A DNA stretch of 63,589 bases from Acidobacteriota bacterium (lineage in GTDB: Bacteria > Acidobacteriota > Terriglobia > Bryobacterales > Bryobacteraceae), in NCBI GenBank assembly GCA_947470805.1, contig CANIVU010000046.1, positions 1 through 63,589 on the forward strand, given 5' to 3'. The position numbers and the translations under genes were made by a program. Below are positions 33,873 through 43,068 of this stretch, piece after piece (position 1 is the first letter of the stretch; every line of letters begins with the position of its first letter). Below the pieces are notes generated by a model. That model saw nothing but the letters and a program-made list of their open reading frames with translations. It was not told the origin of the DNA and did no database searches.

Positions 33873-35753
33873 ATGCGCGTGGCAGTACCTCTTATTTTGG
33901 GCCTATTTCCGTTTCTTTGCGCGGGGCAGGAGTGTTCTTTCTTTGGCCCGTTGCGGGAGCGGATGCTGGAGGGCGGGAAGTTTGGGCGGGTGAGCGAGGT
34001 GACGGCGCGCGTGTTGGGGCGGATGGGCGAGACGCGGATGTTTGTGCCGGGCGGGAGCCGGACGAACGCGCAGTATCAGCTGGACGAATTGGGGACCATT
34101 GACCGCCATATTTACGGGACGTTGCAGGCGCGGGGCGTGGCGGCGGCGCCGCGGACCGATGACTACGAGTTTATTCGCCGGGTGACGTTGGACCTGACGG
34201 GGCGGGTGCCGGTGCCGGAGCGGGTGACGTCGTTTATTGCTGATACGCGGGCGAACAAGCGGGAGTTGCTGGTGGATGAACTGCTGGCCAAGCCCGAGTG
34301 GGTGGACAAGTGGACGATGTTCTACGGGGACCTGTTTAAGAACAACTCGGTGAACACGAATATCCGCCGGGATGGGGACGGGGTGGCGGCGTTTTATAAG
34401 TGGATTGGGGACGCGTTGCGGACGGGGAAGCCGTACAGCACGATGGCGACGGAGTTGATCACGGCTCGTGGGACGAATAGCTACGAGCAGGGGGAGTTGA
34501 ATTTTTTGCCGGGGAGCTTTCAGCCGATGGTGCCGTTGCAGGATACCTACGACCAGGCGGCGGTGGACGTGGTGCGGACGTTTATGGGGCTGGGCCATTT
34601 GAACTGTATTCTTTGCCACAACGGGCGGGGGCACCTGGACACGTTGAGCCTGTGGGGGAAGAACACGGTTCGGACGCAGGGCTGGGGGATGGCGAGCTTC
34701 TTTTCGCGGACGACGATGTCGCGGACGGCGGTGAACAGTACCGTTGCGGTGCCGTATTACTGGGGGATTGCGACGAATCCGGCGATTCGGAACGACTACA
34801 CGTTGAACACGACGACGGGGAACCGGCCGGCGCGGAACCCGATTGGGACGCAGACGACGGTGGCGCCGACCTATCTGTTCACGGGGGCGAAGCCGGCGGC
34901 GGGGGAGGATTACCGGACCGTTTTTGCGCGGGAGGTGGTGGCGGATCCGCTGTTTTCGAAGGCCGCGGTGAACTATGTTTGGGAGCATTTCTTTGGGCTG
35001 GCTCTCGTCACGCCGACCGACGGGATTGACCCGGAGCGGTTGGATCCGGACAAGCCGCCGACCGATGACGGCTGGACGTTGCAGCCGACGAACGCGGCGC
35101 TGTTGCGGGATCTGGCGGCGGACTTTGTGGCGGCGAAGTACGACGTGAAAAAGCTGATGCGGCAGATGGTGTTGTCGGACGCCTATCAGATGTCGAGCCG
35201 GTATCCGGGGACGTGGGATCCGAACTGGGAGCCGCTGTATGCTCGGCACTTTGTGCGGCGGTTGTGGGGGGAAGAAGTGCATGACGCGTTGGTGCAGACG
35301 AGCGGGTTGACGCCGAGCTATGACTTGAACCGGACGTATCCGGGGTTGAGCCGCACGGAGGCGTGGGCGATGCGGAATCCGGAGCCGCTGTCGACGCCGG
35401 ACCGGGGCGGAGCGGTGTCGCGGTTCCTGGACGCTTTCCTGCGGGGGAACCGGGATGACGAGGAACGGAAGACGGAGGGATCGATTTCGCAGGCCCTGGC
35501 GATGATGAACGATTCGCTGGTGTTGACGCGGATTCGGGGGACGGGGAATGCGAATTTGCTGTTGCAGAAGAACCTGTCGAAGACGGATGAGGAGTTGGTG
35601 AGTACCTTGTTTTTGACGGTGCTTTCGCGCGTGCCGACGGAGACGGAGAAGACGGCGGCGTTGGCGCAGTTGAAGGCCGGTGCGAGGACGGCGCAGGCGG
35701 AAGATTTGCTGTGGTCGCTTTATAACAAAGTGGATTTCCTTTTCAGCTACTAG
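33873..35753 (+). CDS. DUF1549/DUF1553 heme-motif protein, copy A
   Basis: This 626-residue exported protein has a signal peptide, a mature N-terminus with QECSFFGPLR and FVPGGSRT, then DUF1549 (DYEFIRRVTLDLTGRVPVPE; KPEWVDKWTMFYGDLFKN) with a single heme-type motif C245-IL-C248-H249 (CILCHNGRGHLDTLSLWGK). DUF1553 follows (FSKAAVNYVWEHFFGLALV; DVKKLMRQMVLSDAYQMSSR), ending in LLWSLYNKVDFLFSY. The usual planctomycete-type relatives carry an N-terminal cytochrome domain, missing here; instead CxxCH sits within DUF1549. It is 11 bp upstream of a DUF1501 gene, a standard partner. Paralogue at 43069. Confidence 0.88.
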   Translation: MRVAVPLILGLFPFLCAGQECSFFGPLRERMLEGGKFGRVSEVTARVLGRMGETRMFVPGGSRTNAQYQLDELGTIDRHIYGTLQARGVAAAPRTDDYEFIRRVTLDLTGRVPVPERVTSFIADTRANKRELLVDELLAKPEWVDKWTMFYGDLFKNNSVNTNIRRDGDGVAAFYKWIGDALRTGKPYSTMATELITARGTNSYEQGELNFLPGSFQPMVPLQDTYDQAAVDVVRTFMGLGHLNCILCHNGRGHLDTLSLWGKNTVRTQGWGMASFFSRTTMSRTAVNSTVAVPYYWGIATNPAIRNDYTLNTTTGNRPARNPIGTQTTVAPTYLFTGAKPAAGEDYRTVFAREVVADPLFSKAAVNYVWEHFFGLALVTPTDGIDPERLDPDKPPTDDGWTLQPTNAALLRDLAADFVAAKYDVKKLMRQMVLSDAYQMSSRYPGTWDPNWEPLYARHFVRRLWGEEVHDALVQTSGLTPSYDLNRTYPGLSRTEAWAMRNPEPLSTPDRGGAVSRFLDAFLRGNRDDEERKTEGSISQALAMMNDSLVLTRIRGTGNANLLLQKNLSKTDEELVSTLFLTVLSRVPTETEKTAALAQLKAGARTAQAEDLLWSLYNKVDFLFSY

Positions 35754-35764
35754 GGGACACGACG

Positions 35765-37141
35765 ATGAATGAACAGAAAGTTTCGCGGCGGCACGTCACG
35801 TTTGGGTCGGCTCCGCATTTGTCACGGCGGCGTTTTTTTGAGGTGACCGGGGCTGGGGTGGCGGGGTCGTACCTGACACAGCCGTTGCTGGCTGATGCCG
35901 GTGGGCGGGCGGTGACGACGAAGAACACGGCGAAGAATGTGATCTTCATTCTGATGACCGGGGCGCCGAGCCACGTGGATACGTTCGATTGCAAAGTGGG
36001 GCCATCGACACCTGCGACGTTGAAGGCGGAGACGGTGAACGGGGTGTTGTGGCCGACCGGGGTGATGCCGAAGTTGGGGCAGCAGTTGGGGAAGATTGCG
36101 ATTGTGCGGTCGATGCGGGCGTGGGCGCTGGTGCATTCGCTGGGGCAGACGTGGACGCAGATTGGGCGGAACCCGGCGGCGGCGTTGGGGGATGTGTCGC
36201 CGAATATGGGAAGTGTTGTGGCTTCGGAGAAGGAGCGGGATCGGACGGCGTCGCAAGTGTTTCCGTCGTTTTTGGCGTTGAACGCGAATTCGGCGATGGG
36301 GCCGGGGTATTTTTCGGGGACGTATGCGCCGTTCAAGGTGACGCCGGCGACGACGGGATTGCCGAATACTTCGAACACCGATGGGAAGACGCGGAGCGAT
36401 GCGCGGTTGCGGTTTCTGCACACGATCGATGACCCGTTGCGGGTGACGTCGCCGTTGGGGAAGACGGTGGAGGATTTTGATAAGTTCTACGGCGCGGCGA
36501 ACGGGATGATGTTCAATTCGGCGGTGGATACGGCTTTCAAGTTTGTTGCCGCCGATAGTGTGCGGTATGGGGCGGGCGGGGTGGCGAATGGGTTTGGGAA
36601 TGCTTGTTTAGTGGCCAAGCAGGTGTTGGCGGCGAATCAGGGGACGCGGTTCATTCAGATCAATGTGGGCAATTGGGATATGCACAACGATATTTACGGG
36701 ACGGGGGGGAGCCCGGTGAACATTTTTAGTTTGGGGGCGGTGTTTGATGGGGGCGTAAGTGCGTTGATGACGGATTTGGAGGCGGCGGGGTTGTTGAAAG
36801 AGACGCTCATTGTGATGGCTGGGGAGTTTGGACGGACGGTGGGGGCGGTGTCGGCGTCGGGCGGGCGGGATCATTTTGTGCAGCAGTTCGCGGCGTTCGC
36901 GGGGGCGGGGGTGAAGGGCGGGAAGGTGATTGGGCAGACGAATGCGACGGGTTCGGATGTGACGAATTATGGGTGGAAGCAGGACCGGTATGTGCGGCCG
37001 GAGGATGTGATGGCGACGGTGTATTCGGCGATGGGGATTGATTGGACGAAGCAGTTGGATACGCCGTTTGGGCGGACGTTTGAGTATGTGCCGGATGCGG
37101 CAGATGGGGTGTATGGGCCTATTGAGGAGTTGTGGGGGTAG
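35765..37141 (+). CDS. DUF1501 family Tat-exported protein, copy A
   Basis: The 458-residue protein has an internal twin-arginine signal (LSRRRFFEVTGAGVAGSYL) about 20 residues in, then DUF1501 markers FILMTGAPSHVDTFDCK, IVRSMRAWALVHSLGQTW, RFIQINVGNWDMHNDIY, LIVMAGEFGRTV and RDHFVQQFAAFAGAGVKGG, ending FEYVPDAADGVYGPIEELWG. DUF1501 has a sulfatase/alkaline-phosphatase-like fold, and the conserved D and H residues (HVDTFD, WDMH, RDH) could hold metal, but no activity is established. It forms a two-gene operon with the DUF1549/1553 gene. Confidence 0.9.
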   Translation: MNEQKVSRRHVTFGSAPHLSRRRFFEVTGAGVAGSYLTQPLLADAGGRAVTTKNTAKNVIFILMTGAPSHVDTFDCKVGPSTPATLKAETVNGVLWPTGVMPKLGQQLGKIAIVRSMRAWALVHSLGQTWTQIGRNPAAALGDVSPNMGSVVASEKERDRTASQVFPSFLALNANSAMGPGYFSGTYAPFKVTPATTGLPNTSNTDGKTRSDARLRFLHTIDDPLRVTSPLGKTVEDFDKFYGAANGMMFNSAVDTAFKFVAADSVRYGAGGVANGFGNACLVAKQVLAANQGTRFIQINVGNWDMHNDIYGTGGSPVNIFSLGAVFDGGVSALMTDLEAAGLLKETLIVMAGEFGRTVGAVSASGGRDHFVQQFAAFAGAGVKGGKVIGQTNATGSDVTNYGWKQDRYVRPEDVMATVYSAMGIDWTKQLDTPFGRTFEYVPDAADGVYGPIEELWG

Positions 37142-37200
37142 GGGGGGGCTGCCTGGGTTTTGTGTTGACGGGCATGGGCGGCGGGGATAGTTCGGCGTCT

Positions 37201-37234
37201 GGGGACATCCGGCCTTCGGCCCGCGGATGTCCCC
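37201..37234. repeat. GGGGACATCC hairpin repeat
   Basis: GGGGACATCC (37201-37210) pairs with GGATGTCCCC (37225-37234) around a 14-nt GC-rich loop, preceded by GGCGTCT. Related sequence occurs twice at 46724-46826. Confidence 0.82.
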
Positions 37235-37297
37235 GTGGGTTGGTTGCTGCGTGGGGGTGAGGGGCGGTCGAGTTTGGCGTCTGTTTGAAAGTGGTCG

Positions 37298-37332
37298 GAC
37301 AAATCCTGGGTGACAGTCACCTAGGGTTTGTC
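37298..37332. repeat. GACAAATCC...GTCACC palindrome, imperfect copy containing a stop codon
   Basis: This is the same unit as 31944-31978 with two changes in the right arm. The TGA stop of the minus-strand CzcA-type gene is at 37317-37319, inside the repeat, so its last residues (QTNPR) come from the repeat. Confidence 0.85.
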
Positions 37333-40300
37333 TGGGTGGATTTTGGGGAGAACCAGGAGTACATGGCCGGGAGGAGGAAGAGGGTTAGCAGGGTGGAACT
37401 GGCCAGGCCTCCGATGACTACTGATGCCAGCGGGCGTTGGACTTCGGAGCCGGCGGAGGTGGAGAGGGCCATCGGCAGGAAGCCGAGGCTCGCTACCAGC
37501 GCCGTCATCAGCACCGGGCGGAGGCGGAGGGTGGCGCCTTCGGGGACTGCTTCGTCGTCGGGCATGCCGCTGGCGCGGAGACGGTTGATCTGGCTTACCA
37601 TCACGATGCCGTTGAGCACGGCTACGCCGAAGAGGGCGATGAAGCCGATGGAGGCTGAGAGGTTCAGGTTCATGCCGCGGACCCAAAGGGCGGCGACTCC
37701 GCCGACGAGCGCGAAGGGCACGTTGCAGAGGATCAACATGGCCTGACGCATGGAGTAGAACGTGAAGTAGAGCAGGGCGAAGATGGCCACGATCGAAATG
37801 GGCAGGACCAGCGTCAGGCGGCCGAGGGCGCGCTCCTGGTTTTCAAATTGCCCGCCCCAGTCGATGAAGTAGCCGGGGGGGAGTTGGACCTCCTCGGAGA
37901 CGCGGCGGCGGGCTTCGTCAGCGAAGCTGCCGAGGTCGCGGCCCTGCACGTTGCACTGCACGACGACGCGACGCATACCGTTTTCTCTCGACACGACTTC
38001 GGGGCCGCGGGCGGTGTGGACTTGGGCGACTTGACCGAGGAGGACGCGTTCGCCGCCGGGGGCTTGGAGGCGGATCTGTTCGAGCGATTCGGGGCGCTGG
38101 CGGTAGGCTTCGGGCAGGCGGACGACGATGGCGAAGCGGCGCTGGCCGTCGATCATCTCGCTGACCGGGCGGCCGCCGACGGCGGCTTCGACCATGTTCT
38201 TCACGTCATCGACGTGGAGGCCGTAGCGGGCGAGGGCGTCGCGGTTGGGTTCGATGTGGAGTTCGGCGACGCCGTTGGCGACTTCCATTTGTGCGTCGGT
38301 CGCGCCGGGGACGCGTTCCAGGATGCGGAAGGCTTTCAAGGCCAACGCGTCGAGCTTTTCGGGGTCTTCGCCGAAGACCTTTACGGCGACGTCGGCCTTG
38401 ATGCCGCTGATGGTTTCGTCCAGGCGCATGGCCATGGGCTGGGTGAAGTTGTAGGCCACGCCGGGGACGGCCTCCAAGGCCACCCGCATTTTGGCGATGA
38501 GTTCTTCCTTCGTTGCTACTTTCCACTGTTCCTGGGGCTGGAGGATGACGTAGACGTCGGCTTCGAAGATGCCCATTTGATCGGTCGCCAGATCGGGGCG
38601 GCCGAGCTTGGAGACGATGCCTTTGACTTCGGGGAGTGTCATCAGCGCCTTTTCGACTTCGACGCTCAGCTTCGAAGAATCTGTGAGGGAGACGCCGGGG
38701 AGTTTCTTCGTTTGGACGAGGATGGAGCCTTCTTCGAGGCGGGGCATGAATTCGGTGCCGAGGAAGTGGACGGAGCCGAGGGCGATGGTGGCGATGATGA
38801 CGCCGATGGAGATTGTGAGGACGCGGAGTTTCAAGGCGCCGGTGAGGAGGCGGCGGTAGAGCGCGCGGAGATGTTCGAACCAGCCTTCGTCGGAGTGGGC
38901 CTTGACGCCGTGGCGGAGGGTATAGCTTGCCAGCACGGGCATGGCGAAGAGGGCGAGGGCGAGGGAGCCGGTGAGGGCGGAGACCACGGTGACGGCCATG
39001 GGGCGGAACATACGGCCTTCGAGGCCTTCGAGGAAGAAGATGGGCACGTAGACGGCGATGATGATGCCGACGGCGAAGACGATGGGGCGGGCGACTTCGT
39101 GGGCGGCGGAGCGGATGACGCTGTTGATGTCTTCGTCTTCGGTGCGGGAGCCGAGGCGGGCGACGGCGTTTTCCATCATGACGACGGCGCCATCGACGAT
39201 CATGCCGAAATCGACGGCTCCCAATGACATGAGATTGGCGGTGACGCCGAACCACTTCATGCCGATGAAGCCGGCCAGGAGCGAGAGCGGAATGACGGCG
39301 GCGACGAGGAGGGCGGCGCGCACGTTGCCGAGGAAGAGCAGCAGGACGACCATGACGAGCAGGCCGGCTTCGCCGAGGTTGCGGCGGACGGTGGCGATGG
39401 TGCGGTTGATGACTTCGCTCTGGTCGTAGAAGGGCACGATTTTGGTGCCTTCGGGCATTTTGACCGTGTCGAGGCGGCGTTTGACGCGGTCGATGACTTC
39501 GCGGGAGTTTTCGCCCTTGAGCATGATGGCCATGGCGGAGACGGATTCGCCCTGGCCATCGCGGAGGGTGGCGCCTTGGCGGAGGTGTGCGCCGGTTTTG
39601 ACCTGGGCGACGTCGCGGATCAGGACCGGTGTGCCGGCGCGGGAGGTGATGACGATGTTTTCGATATCGCTGATTTTGTTGACGCGGCCTTTGCCAACGA
39701 CGGTGTGTTGTTCCCCGGCGAATTCGAAGAAGCCGCCGCCGAAGTTTTCGTTGCTATCGGTGACCGCTTTTTCGACATCTTCGAGGGACAGGTTGTAGCG
39801 TTCGAGGGATTCGGGGCGCACCTCGATTTCGTACTGGCGGGTGAGGCCGCCCCAGGTTTCGACTTCGACGATGCCGGGGACTGTCCGGAGGAGCGGGCGA
39901 ATGACCCAATCGAGGAAGGCCTTCTTTTCATCGAGGGGGACTTTGGCGCCTTCGATGGTGAACTGGTAGACCTCACCGAACGGAGTGGCGTTGGGGCCGA
40001 GGGAGGGTTCGAGACCGGCGGGGAGGCGGCCGCGGACCTCTTGGAGCCGCTCGTTGACGAGCTGGCGGGCAAAGTAGGGGCTGACGGAATCGTCGAAGAC
40101 GACGGTGATTTTCGACAGGGCGAATTTGGAGACGCTGCGGGCTTCGGTGACGCGGGGGAGGCCCATGAGGGAGGTTTCGAGTGGCCAGGAGACGAGGCGT
40201 TCGACCTCGGTGGGGGGCATGCCGGGCGAGTCGGTGACGACGGTGACCTGGTTGTTGGTGAGGTCGGGGAAGGCGTCGATGGGGAGTTCAAGGAGGCTGA

Positions 40301-40385
40301 AGATGCCTCCGCCGATTAGCAGGCCGAGGGCGGCGAGGACGAGGATGCGGTTGCGGAGAGCGGCGTCGATGAGGCGGTTGAGCAC
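37317..40385 (-). CDS. czcA: Heavy-metal efflux RND transporter, CzcA/CusA family
   Basis: This 1022-residue inner-membrane proton antiporter pumps divalent or monovalent metal ions across the envelope as the trimeric core of a tripartite system. The TM4 proton-relay motif of metal RND pumps is intact: D392-FGMIV-D398 ... E405-N (DFGMIVDGAVVMMEN). The N-terminal helix (RILVLAALGLLIGGGIFSLL), porter domains and the C-terminal half (PISIVAIFALLYFTFYSM) are complete. The motif with two Asp and a Glu resembles the Zn/Co/Ni (CzcA) subgroup more than Cus. It starts with GTG directly after the TAA of the adaptor gene, and its 3' end runs into a repeat. Confidence 0.93.
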   Translation of the reverse strand: MLNRLIDAALRNRILVLAALGLLIGGGIFSLLELPIDAFPDLTNNQVTVVTDSPGMPPTEVERLVSWPLETSLMGLPRVTEARSVSKFALSKITVVFDDSVSPYFARQLVNERLQEVRGRLPAGLEPSLGPNATPFGEVYQFTIEGAKVPLDEKKAFLDWVIRPLLRTVPGIVEVETWGGLTRQYEIEVRPESLERYNLSLEDVEKAVTDSNENFGGGFFEFAGEQHTVVGKGRVNKISDIENIVITSRAGTPVLIRDVAQVKTGAHLRQGATLRDGQGESVSAMAIMLKGENSREVIDRVKRRLDTVKMPEGTKIVPFYDQSEVINRTIATVRRNLGEAGLLVMVVLLLFLGNVRAALLVAAVIPLSLLAGFIGMKWFGVTANLMSLGAVDFGMIVDGAVVMMENAVARLGSRTEDEDINSVIRSAAHEVARPIVFAVGIIIAVYVPIFFLEGLEGRMFRPMAVTVVSALTGSLALALFAMPVLASYTLRHGVKAHSDEGWFEHLRALYRRLLTGALKLRVLTISIGVIIATIALGSVHFLGTEFMPRLEEGSILVQTKKLPGVSLTDSSKLSVEVEKALMTLPEVKGIVSKLGRPDLATDQMGIFEADVYVILQPQEQWKVATKEELIAKMRVALEAVPGVAYNFTQPMAMRLDETISGIKADVAVKVFGEDPEKLDALALKAFRILERVPGATDAQMEVANGVAELHIEPNRDALARYGLHVDDVKNMVEAAVGGRPVSEMIDGQRRFAIVVRLPEAYRQRPESLEQIRLQAPGGERVLLGQVAQVHTARGPEVVSRENGMRRVVVQCNVQGRDLGSFADEARRRVSEEVQLPPGYFIDWGGQFENQERALGRLTLVLPISIVAIFALLYFTFYSMRQAMLILCNVPFALVGGVAALWVRGMNLNLSASIGFIALFGVAVLNGIVMVSQINRLRASGMPDDEAVPEGATLRLRPVLMTALVASLGFLPMALSTSAGSEVQRPLASVVIGGLASSTLLTLFLLPAMYSWFSPKSTQTNPR

Positions 40386-41606
40386 TTATTCCTCGGTGAG
40401 GGTCGACTTGAGCATTTCGGATTTGAGGAGGAAAGCGCCGCGGGTGACGACTTTGTCGCCGGGGGCGAGGCCGGAGAGGATGGCGATGGCGCCGGCGGCG
40501 CGGGAGCCGGTTTCAACGGCGCGGGCCTTGAATTTGCCGGGTTCGCCGGCGACGAAGACGATGTTGTGACCGTTCAATTCCTGGATGGATTCCTGGGGGA
40601 CGTAGAGGGCTTCGCCGGTGCCGCCGGAGACGATTTCGGCGGCGGCGTACATTTCAGGTTTGAGGTCGCCGCGGGGGTTGGAGAGGACGATGCGGGCCTG
40701 GACGGTGCGGGTGGCGGGGTCGAGCTGATCGCCGATGCGGGAGAGGCGGCCGGGGAAGGGTTTGTCTTCGAAGGCGCGGACGAAGACTTGGGTGTTCATC
40801 CCGGTTTTGAGGCGGCCGAGGTTTTCTTCGGGGACGGCGGCGAGCATCCAGATGGAGGAGAGGTCGGAGATGACGAAGAGGTCGTCACCGGGTTTGGCGA
40901 CTGAGCCGGCGGAGACGGAGCGGGAGATGATGACGCCGGAGGAGGGGGCTTTGATGGGGGCGGTGTCGTCGTCGTGATCGAACTCGCCTTGCTTGTGGCC
41001 GGGGGGATCTTCGGCGGCGACTTCGAGGAATTCTTCGAGGTGCTGGCGGGTGCGGGCGAGTTCGAGCTGGGCGGATTCAATGGTGGAGGCGGTGTTTTTC
41101 AGCTCGTTGTCGGCGTGGTCGAGTTGTTCCTGGGAGGCGGCTTTGAGATCGAGGAGGCGTTTGATGCGGTCGCGGTTTTTCTGGGCGAAGGAGAGCTGGG
41201 TTTTGAGGCGGGAGAGCTCGACCTTGGCCTTTTGATAATCGCTGCGGGATTCGTGGATGTCGTGGGAGTGGAGGCGGGCGAGGACTTGCCCCTTTTGGAC
41301 GCGGTCGCCGACGTTGAAGTAGATTTTGACGATGCGGCCATCGATGACGGCGCCGGCTTTGTGGGTTTTTTCCTCGTCGGCGACGAGGCGGCCGTTGACT
41401 CGGAAGGTGGTGGGGACGTTGCGTTTTTCGACGTCGACGAGTTGGATGCCGGCGGTTTTCTGGAGTTCGGCGGAGAGGTGGACTTCGCCGGGTTCGGGCT
41501 TGGCTTCTTTGGCGCCTTTGGTTTCTGCTGGTTTGGCGGGTTCGGGGGATTTGGGGCCGCAGGCTAGTAGTGCCAGGGCCAGAGGGATGAGGGCGAGGCG
41601 GATCAC
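40386..41606 (-). CDS. czcB: RND efflux periplasmic adaptor (membrane fusion protein), lipoprotein
   Basis: This 406-residue adaptor links the RND pump with the outer-membrane channel. It has a lipobox (LALLACGPK), a barrel-sandwich hybrid (VIDGRIVKIYFNVGDRVQKG and the matching IKAPSSGVIISRSVSAGSVA), a long alpha-helical hairpin (about 120-205) and a beta-barrel/MP domain. The short His/Asp-rich segment GHKQGEFDHDDDTAP in the hairpin-to-lipoyl transition could bind metal. The gene abuts czcA (no gap) and overlaps the channel gene by 4 bp. Confidence 0.92.
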   Translation of the reverse strand: MIRLALIPLALALLACGPKSPEPAKPAETKGAKEAKPEPGEVHLSAELQKTAGIQLVDVEKRNVPTTFRVNGRLVADEEKTHKAGAVIDGRIVKIYFNVGDRVQKGQVLARLHSHDIHESRSDYQKAKVELSRLKTQLSFAQKNRDRIKRLLDLKAASQEQLDHADNELKNTASTIESAQLELARTRQHLEEFLEVAAEDPPGHKQGEFDHDDDTAPIKAPSSGVIISRSVSAGSVAKPGDDLFVISDLSSIWMLAAVPEENLGRLKTGMNTQVFVRAFEDKPFPGRLSRIGDQLDPATRTVQARIVLSNPRGDLKPEMYAAAEIVSGGTGEALYVPQESIQELNGHNIVFVAGEPGKFKARAVETGSRAAGAIAILSGLAPGDKVVTRGAFLLKSEMLKSTLTEE

Positions 41607-42832
41607 GGCATGACTCCCATTGCCGTGTCGACGGCGGATTCACTGAGGCGGAATTCGGTTTGGGCCTGGACGCGGAGGAGTTCGGTTTCGAGGCGAACGC
41701 GTTCGGCGTCGAGGAGGCGGAGGAGATCGGCGCCACCTTCGCGGTAGGCGGCCTGGGCGATGCGGGCGGTATCGCGGGCGTGCTGGGAGAGCGCGGTTAG
41801 CATGCCGGAGATTTGGGATTGGCGGAGGCGGTAGGCGGAGTAGGCGGCGCGGATTTCGGCGCGGACGAGGGCTTCGGCGGCGGCGACGTTGGAACGGGCG
41901 ACGCGGACTTCGGCGGCTGCGGCGGCCAGGTTGCCCTGATTTTTGTTGCGCCAGGGGAGATCCATATTGAGGTAGGCGAGAAGGCCGTCGTAGCCGTTGG
42001 TGCGTTTGTAGCCGGCGGAGAGGTCGATATCGGGCCGGGCGATGGCGGTTTGGAGTTGTTCGTTGGCGGCAGCGGCGGCGACGCCCTGGCGGGCGAGGCG
42101 GACTTCGGCGCGGCGGTTTAGGGCCTCGTCGATGTTTTCGGCGGGGATTTGCGATTTTTCGTCGAGGGTATCGGCGATTTTGAGATTGTCGTCGAAGACG
42201 GTCCGGCCCATTTCGCGTTGGAGGTTGATGATCGCCTTTTCGGCGGCGAGGGTGGCACCGGAGGCGGCGAGGCGGAGGCGCTCGTTTTCGAGTTTGATAC
42301 GGATCAAGTCCGCTTCGGCCATGTTTCCTTCTTTGACACGCACCTCGTTGTAGGCGACTGTTTGGGCGAAGTTGGTTACCGTCTCGTTATAAACAGCGGC
42401 GATGCGGGCGGCGCCGGCGGCGGACCAGAAGGCTTCGCGGACTTGGGCGGCGATGCGTTGGGCGAGGATATCGCGGGCGATGGCGGCGAGTTCTTTGTTG
42501 GCGGTAGCGAGATCGGTACGGCGTTCGCGTTTGCGGGCGGTTTCGAGGGTTTGGGTGAGATAGAGGAAGTAGTCGTTATCGATGGCGGGGCGGTAGGGGG
42601 ATTGCCAGCCGCCGCGAAGATTTTCGAGTTGGAGGGAGAGGCGGGGGTTGGGTTTGAGGGCGGCTTGTTCGAGGAGGCCGGCGGCGGTGGAGACGCGGCC
42701 GTCGGCGGCGGCGAGGAGCGGGTGTTTTTCGATGGCCTCGCGGATGGCCGAGGCAAGGGTGAGCGGCTGTTGGGAGAACAGGGAGAGGGGGAGTAAGAGG
42801 GCTAGTAGGGCGATGGGCCGAGTGGCTGGCAC
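41603..42832 (-). CDS. czcC: TolC-family outer-membrane efflux channel (CzcC-like)
   Basis: The 409-residue protein has a signal peptide (IALLALLLPLSLFSQ) and two OEP repeats of long helices and beta strands (LTLASAIREAIEKHPLLAAA; LKPNPRLSLQLENLRGG; ARPDIDLSAGYKRTNGYDG). It would form the outer-membrane exit duct for the metal pump. It is first in the czcCBA-type operon on the minus strand. The 236-bp gap to the divergent DUF1549/1553 gene shows no clear metal-regulator site, and no CzcR/S or CopR-type regulator is beside it. Confidence 0.9.
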   Translation of the reverse strand: MPATRPIALLALLLPLSLFSQQPLTLASAIREAIEKHPLLAAADGRVSTAAGLLEQAALKPNPRLSLQLENLRGGWQSPYRPAIDNDYFLYLTQTLETARKRERRTDLATANKELAAIARDILAQRIAAQVREAFWSAAGAARIAAVYNETVTNFAQTVAYNEVRVKEGNMAEADLIRIKLENERLRLAASGATLAAEKAIINLQREMGRTVFDDNLKIADTLDEKSQIPAENIDEALNRRAEVRLARQGVAAAAANEQLQTAIARPDIDLSAGYKRTNGYDGLLAYLNMDLPWRNKNQGNLAAAAAEVRVARSNVAAAEALVRAEIRAAYSAYRLRQSQISGMLTALSQHARDTARIAQAAYREGGADLLRLLDAERVRLETELLRVQAQTEFRLSESAVDTAMGVMP

Positions 42833-43068
42833 AACGTTGAGTGTAACAGAGCATGCCTCTTGTTTTCAGTGATTTACAGGCGCAACTGACTTGCAGGTGG
42901 TAGGTGTTCCGGGGGTGTTGTTCGAGAAAATTTACCTAGACTCGAAACTTGCCATGGTGGAGGGGGTTCAATCCCTTAGAATCAAGGCTATGGCCGCCGA
43001 GGTTCATGAAGAGCCTGGCACGCCGACGGGGCAAGGGTGTTGCCAAGACAGTTAGGGGACCAATCCAG

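Noticed and set aside
42960-42995. GGGTTCAATCCC resembling a tRNA T-loop
   Set aside because: No acceptor stem, anticodon arm or D-arm can be built around it; no tRNA is present.
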